DNA from: Chitinibacter sp. GC72
GTDB taxonomy: Bacteria; Pseudomonadota; Gammaproteobacteria; Burkholderiales; Chitinibacteraceae
Assembly (NCBI RefSeq): GCF_009760905.1
Contig: NZ_VIRW01000020.1
Coordinates: 1 to 50,112 of the forward strand
DNA: 50,112 nt
Direction: 5' to 3'
Both the position numbers and the translations under genes were made by a program. The notes under the pieces are model-generated. The model did not search any database, was not told the DNA's origin, and worked only from the letters and a program-made list of their open reading frames with translations. Of this stretch, positions 1 through 8,656 are shown one piece after another. Within the stretch, counting starts at the first letter, position 1. Each line of letters opens with the position of its first letter.

Positions 1-144
1 ACTGTCCCGGTTCTGCCACTTGTGAATGGTATCGACGGAGACGTTATAGCGTGCAGCCAGTTCGGCCTGAGTGCCGGTCGCTTGCTGAATTTCCCTGCGA
101 ATGGCAGGCGTGGTGCGGGCGTTTTTGTGTAATTGGACGATCAT
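1..144 (-). mobile_element. IS481-family transposase, N-terminal fragment (runs off the window)
   Basis: The minus strand from an ATG at 144 reads 48 codons to the window edge. It begins MIVQLHKNARTTPAIRRE and continues with a helix-turn-helix segment (QAELAARYNVSVDTIHKWQNRD). This is the usual start of IS481-type DDE transposases, whose N-terminal HTH binds the terminal repeats. Only the start is visible, so it cannot be said whether the element is intact. It lies 170 bp beyond the 3' end of the polysaccharide operon, facing away from it, so it marks one border of that locus. Family assignment is by recall of the conserved N-terminus. Confidence 0.8.
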
Positions 145-257
145 GTTGTCTGGGCCTTGAGCGTTGCCAGAAGCTTACCTAAACTCTCGCGAGCTAGGGC
201 AAGTTTCCAGATGCGTTTACTCAGGCAATCGTCCGGGATGCGACACATACAGCACAA

Positions 258-311
258 GGGTATTACTCTGTAGCGCAGACTACAATTGCCCGACAGAGCA
301 ATACCCATCAG
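258..311. repeat. Dispersed palindromic intergenic repeat, copy A
   Basis: A 54-bp unit of the form GGGTAT-N21-ATTGCCC-N2-CAG-N-GCAATACCCATCAG. The same words with identical spacing occur at 21658-21711. Outer arms GGGTATTACTCTG (258-270) and CAGAGCAATACCC (295-307) are inverted with one mismatch. The unit ends 3 bp beyond the stop codon of the minus-strand gene at 315-2219, so it would be transcribed as that gene's 3' end. Whether it acts as terminator, RNA stabiliser or mobile repeat cannot be told from sequence alone. Confidence 0.6.
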
Positions 312-314
312 GCG

Positions 315-2219
315 CTAATCCATAAATTCATACAAATGATCGCGCACATCCTGATCAGGCTTAAAGCCCGCGACGCATTCTTGCAGAATTTCGATAATCC
401 GCCGCGAGTCATTCGCCGCACAGGCCGCTCCCAGATCAGCCATCACCAGTGACAATTCATCCGGGCTTAAACAACCTTCATTGGCCTTCATAATTCGCGG
501 GTGCTCGGTACCGCTGACATTATCACCAATCAGCAATTCTTCATACAGCTTCTCGCCGGGACGCAGGCCGGAAAACTCGATGGCAATATCGCCGTGCGGC
601 GTCGTATCATCTTTGACCTTAAAGCCACTCAGGTGAATCATGCGGCGTGCCAAATCGACAATCCGCACCGGCTTGCCCATATCCAGCACAAACACCTCGC
701 CATTCCCACCCATCGCCCCGGCCTGAATCACCAGCTGCGAAGCTTCCGGAATGGTCATAAAGAAGCGGTTGATTTCCGGATGAGTCACTTTCACCGGGCC
801 ACCCGCAGCAATCTGCTTGCGAAATACCGGCACCACCGAGCCACTCGAACCGAGCACATTGCCAAATCTAACCATGCAGAAGCGGGTTGAAGACTGCTTG
901 CTTAAGGCAAATGCCTGCAAAATCAGCTCTGACATCCGCTTACTCGCCCCCATGACATTGGTCGGGCGCACAGCCTTGTCGGTGGAAATAAGCACAAACA
1001 GTTCAACGCCAGCCTCAATGGCAGCAGAGGCCGCAGCGTGAGTACCAAAGGTGTTATTCAAAATTCCTTCAGTGACATTAAACTCAACCAGCGGGACATG
1101 CTTGTAGGCTGCTGCGTGATAGACCGAGTTCACCTCATAGCGCGACATAATCGCCGCCAAACGCATCGCATTCTGTACCGACCCCAGTACCGGATGCAGT
1201 GAAATTTCCAAGCCCTGATCACGAATGCTATGGATTAACTCCTGCTCAATTGAATACAGGGCGAACTCGGATAATTCATACAATACCAGCGCGCTAGGCT
1301 GATTTTTAATGATCTGCCGGCATAATTCGGCGCCAATCGAGCCACCTGCACCTGTGACCATCACCACTTTGCCGCTGATATTTCTGCGCAGCAGCTCTTT
1401 ATTGGGAGGTACCGGCTCTCTGCCCAAGAGTTCGTCCACCCCCACCTGTCTGGCTTCGATTGGCCGGATTTCGGTATTCACCAGATCGGCCATGCTTGGC
1501 AATATCCGCACTTCTACCGCAAGTGGCTCAAGCTGATTGACCAGCTCGATCTGGCGCGAACGCGAAGCTGATGGAATCGCCAGTAATACCTGCGATACTT
1601 CCTGATACTCGATTTGTTGCAGCATCTGCTCATTGCTGAACACCTTCAAGCCGCCAATCTGCAAACCTTGCTGCTCGACTGCATCATCAACAAAGCCTAT
1701 CGGCTCGTATTCATGGCCTGCGCGCAAAGCCACGGCAAGCTGGCGGCCTGCATTGCCTGCACCATAAATCAAAACCCGCTTTCGCTCGGCAGCAAAAGGA
1801 GCGAATTTGCGCAAAATGGAGCGGGCGGCAAAGCGGCTAGAAATGATAATAATTAGAGCCAGCAGCCAGTAAATCAGCAATGAGCCACGTGGCACGCCGG
1901 TAATCTGGAATAGCTGTAGAGCGGCAACAAAAAAAAGTGTGGCCAAGGTTACTGCGGTCAGGATGGTGATTACCGCCCGGTCTTCAATGTAGCGGATCAC
2001 TGCGCGATACAGACCAAAGCGGATAAAAAGCGGCGCAGCAATAATAGAGGGAAGTAAGAATACCCACCAGTCATATTGCAGTGGATAAGTCCAGTTGTCC
2101 AAGCGCAAGGAGATGGCGGCCCATAATGCCAAGGGTAAAAGTACAAAGTCTGCAGCCAGAATAATCAGGCTTTTGATGATGCGGGGCAATGCTACTGCTT
2201 TCATTAACATATCAAACAC
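315..2219 (-). CDS. Membrane-bound UDP-GlcNAc 4,6-dehydratase, WbpM/CapD/PglF type
   Basis: 634 aa. About four hydrophobic segments (roughly residues 15-37, 50-68, 83-106, 113-130) are followed by a first Rossmann-like region with GAGNAG (153-158). The catalytic SDR domain starts at TGAGGSIG (289-296), with ISTDK (411-415) and NVMGASK (421-427). The methionine in place of the usual SDR tyrosine in the last motif is typical of WbpM-like dehydratases. The family converts UDP-GlcNAc to UDP-4-keto-6-deoxy-GlcNAc at the cytoplasmic face of the inner membrane, the first step to UDP-QuiNAc, UDP-FucNAc or bacillosamine. The start is taken as GTG at 2219 (GGATTAAC precedes it). ATG at 2210 is possible. 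It is the last gene of the operon, 128 bp after the sugar transferase. The sugar made is inferred, not shown. Confidence 0.92.
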   Translation of the reverse strand: MFDMLMKAVALPRIIKSLIILAADFVLLPLALWAAISLRLDNWTYPLQYDWWVFLLPSIIAAPLFIRFGLYRAVIRYIEDRAVITILTAVTLATLFFVAALQLFQITGVPRGSLLIYWLLALIIIISSRFAARSILRKFAPFAAERKRVLIYGAGNAGRQLAVALRAGHEYEPIGFVDDAVEQQGLQIGGLKVFSNEQMLQQIEYQEVSQVLLAIPSASRSRQIELVNQLEPLAVEVRILPSMADLVNTEIRPIEARQVGVDELLGREPVPPNKELLRRNISGKVVMVTGAGGSIGAELCRQIIKNQPSALVLYELSEFALYSIEQELIHSIRDQGLEISLHPVLGSVQNAMRLAAIMSRYEVNSVYHAAAYKHVPLVEFNVTEGILNNTFGTHAAASAAIEAGVELFVLISTDKAVRPTNVMGASKRMSELILQAFALSKQSSTRFCMVRFGNVLGSSGSVVPVFRKQIAAGGPVKVTHPEINRFFMTIPEASQLVIQAGAMGGNGEVFVLDMGKPVRIVDLARRMIHLSGFKVKDDTTPHGDIAIEFSGLRPGEKLYEELLIGDNVSGTEHPRIMKANEGCLSPDELSLVMADLGAACAANDSRRIIEILQECVAGFKPDQDVRDHLYEFMD

Positions 2220-2347
2220 GTTAATCCAGTATTAGTCCGGCAATTACACAGGGCAAATTGACAAAAAACCTTTTAATAACAATATCGTACATCTGTTTAA
2301 GCGCTCAGATTAAGCGAGGGGTGTCTTTTCTGCGCGTGATATCATAA

Positions 2348-2908
2348 TCAGTGTGAAACGCCTTCTCGCCGGAGCACTTTAAACAGTGTTAAAAAAATAA
2401 TTTTAATATCAAACCAGAGCGATTTTCTTTGCAGGTATTCTACATCGAATTGGACTTTCTTAGGGATTGGCAACTCGTCACGCCCATTAATTTGCGCCCA
2501 TCCAGTTAGCCCCGGTAAAAGCTGGTGAACCCCTGATGAAGTTCGTAACGCAATCAGATCGGTTTGATTGAATAAGGCAGGCCTTGGGCCGACAAAACTC
2601 ATTTGCCCAGTTAATATGCACCATAATTGCGGCAATTCATCCAAACTGGATTTACGCAAGAAGTGTCCAATCGGCGTCAAGTATCGATCAGGATTATCAA
2701 GTAGATGAGTAGCCAACTCAGGGGTGTTGGTACGCATGGTGCGAAATTTGGGCATCCGGAAGAGTTGATTGTTCAGACCAACTCGATCTGACCAATACAA
2801 TACCGGACCGCAAGAGGTAGCTTTGACCCAGATGGCAATCACCACTATCGGTAAAAAAAACAGGGTGAGCAAAACCATTGCAAATGCAATGTCCAGTAAA
2901 CGTTTCAT
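2348..2908 (-). CDS. Undecaprenyl-phosphate sugar-1-phosphate transferase, small PglC/WreU type
   Basis: 186 aa, the minimal size of monotopic phosphoglycosyl transferases. A hydrophobic N-terminal re-entrant helix (about 7-30) is followed by KFRTM (54-58), the catalytic Asp-Glu pair in SSLDELPQ (D90-E91) and FVGPRP (105-110). The family moves a sugar-1-phosphate from a UDP-sugar to undecaprenyl phosphate on the inner membrane, starting O-antigen, capsule or glycan assembly. GGA lies 8 bases before the ATG. The neighbouring SDR and WbpM-like genes suggest a 6-deoxy-N-acetylhexosamine (QuiNAc or FucNAc) as first sugar, as in reductase/PGT/dehydratase sets known from Rhizobium and Pseudomonas. 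This substrate is inference. Confidence 0.9.
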   Translation of the reverse strand: MKRLLDIAFAMVLLTLFFLPIVVIAIWVKATSCGPVLYWSDRVGLNNQLFRMPKFRTMRTNTPELATHLLDNPDRYLTPIGHFLRKSSLDELPQLWCILTGQMSFVGPRPALFNQTDLIALRTSSGVHQLLPGLTGWAQINGRDELPIPKKVQFDVEYLQRKSLWFDIKIIFLTLFKVLRREGVSH

Positions 2909-2939
2909 TATGTAATCCGCATGGTTTTCATACAGCCGC

Positions 2940-3881
2940 TCAGCGCTGTGATCGATAGAATCTAGCTGTGTCTTCCAGCGCCTGCATCATCGTAAGCGGT
3001 GGACGCCACTGCAATGTCCGGCAAGTTTTTTCGATATCAAGCAACAGGGAATCACATAAACGGCTGGCGATATTTTTTCTCCCCAGCAAAAATGCCAAAC
3101 CCCTGAATAAACTCACCGGCACATAAAATAATCGGGCAGGCACTTTCAAAGCAAATGCCAGACGCCTGATCAATTCTGGCGTCGAAACATCTTCGCCGTC
3201 ACTGACCAGAAAAACCTGATTGGATGCCGCAGGATGGTGTGCGCAGGTCCAGATTAAATCGAGCAGATTTTCCAGAGCGACCAAGCTACGCCGGTTGCTG
3301 ATCGCACCGAGCGGTAGCGGTATACCACGCATAATCGCCCTGACTAACAGATCAAAATTGGCCTTAACCCCGGCACCATAGACGAGCGGCGGGCGAATGA
3401 TCACCACCTGCATACCGGCCGTTCTGGCCAACTCAAGCAAACCTTGCTCAGCTTCATATTTTGAGATGGCATAAGCATCTTCCGGTTTAGGCTGATCATC
3501 GGCGCTAAACGGCAAGCCATCACGATTTTTTTCGCCATGTACCTTGATCGAGCTGATAAAGATAAAGCGCCTGACCCCGGCCTGAGCCGCTTGACGGGCT
3601 AGATTGATAGTGCCTTCCACATTCACTTTTCTATATTCAGCCAGTGGATTGATTGCATCATCAGCAAGCAGATGAACACGTGCAGCCGTGTGGACAACAA
3701 CCCCAACCCCTGGCAGCAATGCTTGCCAGTCGGTTTGCCCATCCATGGCAGGCATGATGACAGAATCGCCAACCGCTCGCCTTGCAACGGCACAATATTG
3801 CACCCCCTGGCGTTTGAGCATGGCAATGAAACCCTGACCGACAAATCCGGTCGCTCCGGTCACTAGAAATTTGTCCGACAT
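2940..3881 (-). CDS. NAD(P)-dependent SDR sugar epimerase/4-keto-reductase (WbpV/WreQ-like)
   Basis: 313 aa extended SDR. The nucleotide-binding TGATGFVG is at 8-15, the catalytic serine lies in ISSIKVHG (about 109-116), and the Tyr/Lys pair is YAISK (137-141). It sits between a glycosyltransferase (1-bp gap upstream) and the sugar-1-phosphate transferase. In several O-antigen loci an SDR in this place reduces C4 of the WbpM product to give UDP-QuiNAc or UDP-FucNAc, and that is the most likely job here. General databases often name such proteins 'UDP-glucose 4-epimerase family', so a true epimerase cannot be excluded. Confidence 0.8.
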   Translation of the reverse strand: MSDKFLVTGATGFVGQGFIAMLKRQGVQYCAVARRAVGDSVIMPAMDGQTDWQALLPGVGVVVHTAARVHLLADDAINPLAEYRKVNVEGTINLARQAAQAGVRRFIFISSIKVHGEKNRDGLPFSADDQPKPEDAYAISKYEAEQGLLELARTAGMQVVIIRPPLVYGAGVKANFDLLVRAIMRGIPLPLGAISNRRSLVALENLLDLIWTCAHHPAASNQVFLVSDGEDVSTPELIRRLAFALKVPARLFYVPVSLFRGLAFLLGRKNIASRLCDSLLLDIEKTCRTLQWRPPLTMMQALEDTARFYRSQR

Positions 3882-3882
3882 A

Positions 3883-4773
3883 TCAGCGAAGTAGCGCGAT
3901 AAATAAAATAAAGCCGAGCCTATCCCGAAAGCGCCGTCGGCAATTGGCAGCAGCCATGATTAGACGCAATCGATTGAAACAGCCCATTTGATTCAACCAA
4001 TGAATCGGGGGCGCGCTAGCTAACTCCAACATCTCTGCGATGCACCGAATTTGTCGGAGATACCAGCCATCACGCAGCTTGCCTATGCGCTTGAACGCGG
4101 CCCGTACGCCCTGGTTGATCCCGACCACATTATTGGCATGCTGACGATAGTGCATCATGGGTACCCGGTCGATATACCACAATAAACCCAGATTGCGAGC
4201 CCAAGCGTAAATCAGCCAGTCATGCAAAACAATATCTGCGGATGCGGCTTGCTTGGCGCGCAAAAACTGCTGCAACTGACATGCCGCGTTAATCTGCATC
4301 ACATAAGTGCAACCGGGCCCGGCAGCCTCGAACAGGTAATCCCATTGTCTTTGAGCTTGCGCTTTGTTGATCAGCATTTTTCGCCCATCAGGCCAAAATG
4401 CCAACACATTACCTGAATAAATATCGGCTTTAAGGCGCTCAAGTGTGTCTGCGGCGCGCTTGAGCTTCCCAGGAAACCAAAGATCGTCCTGATCAGCCAG
4501 CGCGATATAGTCAAAACAGGAAAAAGAGACATCTCGAATCAGGCGGAAGAAATTGCCTGCAGCGCTGCCAAATCTATCGTCGCGGGGGAGAAGAACAATC
4601 TGGTCATGGCTGCAGGACTGCAAATATTCCCAGGTGCCATCAGTCGAACCATCATCACTGATGAATAGCGTTACGGCCAGATTCTCTTGCTGCAAAATCG
4701 ATTCGATCTGGGCTTTGACATATGCCATGCCATTGCAGGTGGCCATTAACACCGCGACACGCCGCGTCTTCAA
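3883..4773 (-). CDS. Glycosyltransferase family 2, possibly a rhamnosyltransferase
   Basis: 296 aa GT-A fold enzyme without membrane segments at its N-terminus. It has the nucleotide-sugar site DDGSTDG (40-46) and the metal-binding stretch ALADQDDLW (91-99), which resemble RfbF/RgpB-type rhamnosyltransferases. It follows rfbC by 85 bp and precedes the SDR by 1 bp, so a role in adding L-rhamnose from the dTDP-rhamnose made by the upstream genes is plausible. No flippase (wzx), polymerase (wzy) or ABC exporter is in the window, so it can only form part of the pathway. Acceptor and donor are not determined by sequence. Confidence 0.8.
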   Translation of the reverse strand: MKTRRVAVLMATCNGMAYVKAQIESILQQENLAVTLFISDDGSTDGTWEYLQSCSHDQIVLLPRDDRFGSAAGNFFRLIRDVSFSCFDYIALADQDDLWFPGKLKRAADTLERLKADIYSGNVLAFWPDGRKMLINKAQAQRQWDYLFEAAGPGCTYVMQINAACQLQQFLRAKQAASADIVLHDWLIYAWARNLGLLWYIDRVPMMHYRQHANNVVGINQGVRAAFKRIGKLRDGWYLRQIRCIAEMLELASAPPIHWLNQMGCFNRLRLIMAAANCRRRFRDRLGFILFIALLR

Positions 4774-4858
4774 GTCCAGCTCCCTGCGCCATCATCAGCA
4801 AAATGCATATGTCTTACCTAGATGATCAATCGGCACGCAGGGCAGCATGGTCATCACT

Positions 4859-5407
4859 TTACTCAAACGAATCAGCCGATTTGAATACGATGCCGACCTG
4901 ATCTTTGGCTGACAAACTTGGTGCCGCTGCCAGCTCAGGCCATGTAATAGCCAGATCTTGATCATTCCACAGCAAGCTGCGTTCATGCTCTGGAAACCAG
5001 TAATCTGTCGTTTTATACAGAAATTCGGCCACTTCGCTCACCACAACAAAGCCATGAGCAAACCCTTCCGGAACCCAGAGCTGGCGTTTGTTTTCCTCAC
5101 TGAGCGTCACCCCCACCCACTGGCCAAATGTGGCTGAAGACTTGCGCAAATCCACCGCTACATCGAAGACTTCGCCGCGTGTACAACGCACCAGTTTTCC
5201 TTGCGGGTGCTGGATCTGATAATGCAGGCCGCGCAAAACACCTTTGACCGATTTGCTGTGGTTGTCTTGTACAAATTCAACTTTACGACCAATCGCTTCT
5301 TCAAATCTGGCGTGATTAAAACTCTCGTAAAAGAAACCACGGTCATCACCAAATACTTTGGGCTCGATAATCTTGACGTCGGGAATAGCGGTGTCAATGA
5401 CATTCAT
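4859..5407 (-). CDS. rfbC: dTDP-4-dehydrorhamnose 3,5-epimerase
   Basis: 182 aa, normal RmlC length and a cupin fold by family. The catalytic His is in RGLHYQ (H62), the tyrosine in YKTTDYW (Y131), and the N-terminal DDRGFFYESF motif is present. It epimerises C3 and C5 of dTDP-4-keto-6-deoxy-D-glucose in the cytosol, the third step of dTDP-L-rhamnose synthesis. It starts 2 bp after rfbA, in the order rfbB-D-A-C, so translation is probably coupled. Confidence 0.97.
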   Translation of the reverse strand: MNVIDTAIPDVKIIEPKVFGDDRGFFYESFNHARFEEAIGRKVEFVQDNHSKSVKGVLRGLHYQIQHPQGKLVRCTRGEVFDVAVDLRKSSATFGQWVGVTLSEENKRQLWVPEGFAHGFVVVSEVAEFLYKTTDYWFPEHERSLLWNDQDLAITWPELAAAPSLSAKDQVGIVFKSADSFE

Positions 5408-5409
5408 AT

Positions 5410-6294
5410 TTAAAATACCTTTTCCAGAATCATGCGCAGCAAATATTGGCCGTAGGCATTTTTCTTCAGCGGCTGCGCCAATTGCTCAACTTGCGCTGCG
5501 TCAATCCAGCCCTGGCGATAGGCGATTTCTTCCGGACAGCAGACTTTCAGCCCCTGGCGCGCTTCAATCGTCTGAATAAACTGGCTGGCTTCCAGCATGG
5601 ATTCATGGGTGCCGGTATCGAGCCAGGCATAGCCACGGCCCATGGTTTGCACGTCCAACTGGCCTTGGGCGAGATACACACCGTTGACATCGGTGATTTC
5701 CAGCTCGCCACGCGGCGAGGGTTTGATATTTTTGGCAATTTCAACGACCTGATTGTCGTAGAAATACAGGCCGGTCACTGCGTAATTGGACTTTGGCTGC
5801 TGTGGCTTTTCTTCAATCGACAAAGCTTTGCCACTTGCATCAAAATCCACGACGCCGTAGCGCTCAGGGTCATGCACATGGTAGGCAAATACACTGGCAC
5901 CCTGCTCTTTGGCTGCAGCTTCTTTGAGCAATCCGGCAAATTCATGCCCGTAGAAAATATTATCTCCCAGCACCAGCGCGACATTGTCCTGACCGATGAA
6001 GTCTTCGCCGATGATAAATGCCTGCGCCAAGCCATCTGGGCTAGCTTGCACAGCATATTGCAACTTGAGCCCCCACTGGCTGCCGTCGCCGAGCAATTGC
6101 TCGAAACGCGGCGTGTCTTGCGGGGTTGAGATGATCAGGATATCGCGAATCCCCGCGAGCAGCAGGGTGCTCAGCGGGTAGTAGATCATCGGTTTGTCGT
6201 AGATCGGCAGGAGTTGTTTCGAAACTGCGATCGTGGCGGGAAATAGGCGTGTACCCGATCCACCCGCGAGAATAATGCCTTTACGATTGGCCAT
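5410..6294 (-). CDS. rfbA: Glucose-1-phosphate thymidylyltransferase
   Basis: 294 aa from the ATG at 6294, chosen over an upstream in-frame start at 6330. AGGA lies 8 bases before it, and the product then begins [19 protein letters not shown] as in the RmlA family. The G-rich nucleotide loop GGSGTRL (11-17), K26 and VLGDNIFYG are present. It joins dTTP and glucose-1-phosphate to dTDP-glucose, the committed and feedback-controlled step of the rhamnose pathway. It lies 36 bp after rfbD and 2 bp before rfbC. Confidence 0.97.
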   Translation of the reverse strand: MANRKGIILAGGSGTRLFPATIAVSKQLLPIYDKPMIYYPLSTLLLAGIRDILIISTPQDTPRFEQLLGDGSQWGLKLQYAVQASPDGLAQAFIIGEDFIGQDNVALVLGDNIFYGHEFAGLLKEAAAKEQGASVFAYHVHDPERYGVVDFDASGKALSIEEKPQQPKSNYAVTGLYFYDNQVVEIAKNIKPSPRGELEITDVNGVYLAQGQLDVQTMGRGYAWLDTGTHESMLEASQFIQTIEARQGLKVCCPEEIAYRQGWIDAAQVEQLAQPLKKNAYGQYLLRMILEKVF

Positions 6295-6330
6295 TGTGTG
6301 TGTCCTGAAATTGAAGTTACGGCAGCGCAT

Positions 6331-7245
6331 TTATCCTTGCTTGAGCAAGGTCATCACCTGATGCACGCCTGCTTGCCACATCGGCAAGCTTAAGCCAAAT
6401 GCCGTCTGGATTTTTTGCGTATCTAAGCGCGAATTGGCAGGGCGTGGCGCGGGTACTGGGTAGTCGCTACTCGGAATCGCTTTAATATCGTGACTAGCAA
6501 TCTTGAGGGTATAGCCCTGCAGGGCAGATATATCATTAACTAGCGAAGCATACCCATGCCAGCTGGTTTCTCCGCCGGCAACCAGGTGGTAAGTGCCGTA
6601 GGCAAATCCGGCTTGGTCGGCACAACGCAGATACTGCGCAATAATTTGCGCCGTCACATCGGCCAGCAGGCTAGCTGAAGTTGGCGCGCCAAACTGATCG
6701 GCTACCACGCTGAGCGCTTCACGCTGCTGCATCAGCCGCAGCATGGTTTTCAGAAAGTTGCCACCATGTGCGCCAAAGACCCAGCTGGTGCGGAAGATCA
6801 AGTGGCGCGGGTGGGCGGCCGCTACGGCCAGCTCGCCAGCCAGCTTGGTTTTACCGTAAACCGACTGCGGATTGGGTGTATCGGTTTCGCTATACCAACC
6901 GTCTTTATTGCCGTCAAACACGTAATCGGTCGAATAGTGAATCAACAATGCACCCTGCTTGGCGGCTTCTTCGGCGAACACTTGGGGTGCAGTGGCGTTC
7001 AGCGCTGTGGCGAACTCAACTTCGGATTCAGCTTTATCGACTGCGGTATGCGCGGCAGGGTTAACAATAATGTCGGGGCGAACGCGCTGCACCAGCTCAC
7101 GAATGGCCTCTGGATTACTCAGATCACATTCTTCACGATCAACCGCAACAATTTCGCCGAGAACGGCGAGGCTGCGTTGCAGTTCAAATCCGACCTGGCC
7201 ATTTTTGCCCGTGACCAATATCTTGGGTATTGCCTGAGAAGCCAT
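6331..7245 (-). CDS. rfbD: dTDP-4-dehydrorhamnose reductase
   Basis: 304 aa from the ATG at 7245. GGAG lies 7 bases upstream, inside the rfbB stop region. The longer frame to 7275 overlaps rfbB and has no ribosome site. NADPH loop TGKNGQVG (about 12-19), STDYVFDG, and the catalytic Tyr/Lys in VYGKTKLAGE are visible. It reduces dTDP-4-keto-L-rhamnose to dTDP-L-rhamnose, the last step of the pathway. It begins 2 bp after the rfbB stop codon, so the two are translationally close-coupled. Confidence 0.97.
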   Translation of the reverse strand: MASQAIPKILVTGKNGQVGFELQRSLAVLGEIVAVDREECDLSNPEAIRELVQRVRPDIIVNPAAHTAVDKAESEVEFATALNATAPQVFAEEAAKQGALLIHYSTDYVFDGNKDGWYSETDTPNPQSVYGKTKLAGELAVAAAHPRHLIFRTSWVFGAHGGNFLKTMLRLMQQREALSVVADQFGAPTSASLLADVTAQIIAQYLRCADQAGFAYGTYHLVAGGETSWHGYASLVNDISALQGYTLKIASHDIKAIPSSDYPVPAPRPANSRLDTQKIQTAFGLSLPMWQAGVHQVMTLLKQG

Positions 7246-7247
7246 GA

Positions 7248-8309
7248 TTAGGCTCCGTACTGGGTTGATACCCACTCACGGTATGCACCGCTGGTGACGT
7301 TTTTCACCCAGTCTTGATTGGCCAAGTACCATTCCACCGTTTTACGGATGCCCGATTCGAAGGTTTCGGCCGGTTTCCAGCCCAATTCACGTGCGAGCTT
7401 CGTCGCATCAATCGCGTAGCGGCGATCATGGCCCGGACGATCGGTCACATAAGTAATCTGCTCAGCGTAGCCTTGGCCATCCGTGCGCGGCTGCAATTGA
7501 TCGAGCAGGCTGCAAATGGTTTTCACCACATCCAGATTGGCTTTTTCGTTCCAGCCGCCGACGTTATACGTTTCACCTACTTTACCCGCTTCCAATACGC
7601 GGCGGATTGCAGAGCAATGGTCTTTCACATACAACCAATCGCGGATTTGCTGGCCATCGCCATAAATCGGCAGTGGCTTGCCATTGAGCGCATTCAAAAT
7701 CACCAGCGGAATCAATTTTTCTGGGAAATGGTATGGGCCATAGTTGTTTGAGCAATTGGTCGTTAACACAGGCAAACCGTAGGTGTGGTGCCAGGCCCGA
7801 ACGAGGTGATCTGAAGCCGCTTTAGAAGCAGAGTACGGGCTGTTGGGCTCGTAGGTATTGGTTTCAGAAAACGGCGGATCATTGGCCTCGAGCGTGCCAT
7901 ACACTTCATCAGTTGAAACATGCAAGAAGCGGAAGGTTGCTTTGTCATCGGCTGGCAGCTCATTCCAATAAGCGCGCACGCTTTCGAGCAGATTGAAAGT
8001 ACCAACCACATTAGTCTGGATGAAATCACCAGGGCCGTGAATGGAGCGATCCACATGCGATTCAGCCGCAAAATTAATCACCGCGCGAGGTTTGTGCTCG
8101 GCCAGCAAACGGCCAATCACGTCGCGATCACCAATATCGGCACGCACAAAAACATGCCGGGTATCGCCCTGCAGCCCTTGCAGGGTGTCGAGGTTACCGG
8201 CATACGTCAGTTTATCGACATTGACCACGGCTTCATCCGTACCCGCCAGCCAGTCCAACACAAAATTACCGCCGATAAATCCAGCGCCGCCTGTAACTAA
8301 AATTGTCAT
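7248..8309 (-). CDS. rfbB: dTDP-glucose 4,6-dehydratase
   Basis: 353 aa extended [11 protein letters not shown] (6-13), the catalytic Asp-Glu pair in STDEVYG, and the Tyr/Lys pair in [10 protein letters not shown] are all present. C-terminal RDWLYVKDH and [11 protein letters not shown] are hallmark RmlB stretches. It converts dTDP-glucose to dTDP-4-keto-6-deoxyglucose. It is the first gene of the eight-gene polysaccharide operon and has about 265 bp of leader before the next gene's terminator. No JUMPstart/ops element was found in that leader. Confidence 0.98.
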   Translation of the reverse strand: MTILVTGGAGFIGGNFVLDWLAGTDEAVVNVDKLTYAGNLDTLQGLQGDTRHVFVRADIGDRDVIGRLLAEHKPRAVINFAAESHVDRSIHGPGDFIQTNVVGTFNLLESVRAYWNELPADDKATFRFLHVSTDEVYGTLEANDPPFSETNTYEPNSPYSASKAASDHLVRAWHHTYGLPVLTTNCSNNYGPYHFPEKLIPLVILNALNGKPLPIYGDGQQIRDWLYVKDHCSAIRRVLEAGKVGETYNVGGWNEKANLDVVKTICSLLDQLQPRTDGQGYAEQITYVTDRPGHDRRYAIDATKLARELGWKPAETFESGIRKTVEWYLANQDWVKNVTSGAYREWVSTQYGA

Positions 8310-8574
8310 TTATAACGCATCCAATCAATGTGCAGCCGTGCAAATCCACCGCTCTAATTAATTCATCATGATGCCGCCCCTAGCACAAGGCACAAAGTCG
8401 GCTAAATTTAGGCAGCGATACCGCAGACGGGCTGCATAGCCCAGTTCAAATTCTCAAATCATGCTCAAGCCCGACAGCCCAAATACAAGGCGGCTTGGTA
8501 TTTAGCTTACAGATCGCAAATACAAGCCGCACATTCTACCTAATCTGTATCAAATTCATACTCGATTAAAGGCA
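8310..8574 (-). promoter_or_regulatory. Leader region of the rfb operon with a bulged hairpin
   Basis: This non-coding stretch should carry the rfbB promoter and 5' UTR, since all eight genes downstream lack another obvious entry point. It holds an imperfect stem at 8490-8530: GCGGCTTG-G-TATTT-A-GC pairs with GCAAATACAAGCCGC around a 9-nt loop. A direct repeat AAATACAAG occurs at 8481 and 8518. No well-spaced sigma-70 pair was found that I would defend, and no ops/JUMPstart motif (GGCGGTAG) is present. Confidence 0.4.
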
Positions 8575-8598
8575 AAAACCCGCAAAAGTGCGGGTTTT
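8574..8598 (-). terminator. Rho-independent terminator of the pcm-family gene
   Basis: A ten-base-pair perfect stem, AAAACCCGCA (8575-8584) with TGCGGGTTTT (8589-8598) around AAAG, lies 59 bp beyond the stop codon at 8657. Read on the minus strand it ends in TTTTT. It separates the methyltransferase gene from the rfb operon leader. Confidence 0.8.
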
Positions 8599-8656
8599 GG
8601 ATGATAAACATCAAGTCAGCCAGATAAAGCCATGAGCAAAGCCGAAGGCCGGGCTA

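Noticed and set aside
5446-6129. 227-codon open frame opposite to rfbA
   Set aside because: Antisense shadow of rfbA; no family features.
8310-8574. JUMPstart/ops element for the polysaccharide operon
   Set aside because: No GGCGGTAG-like core found on the coding strand of the leader.
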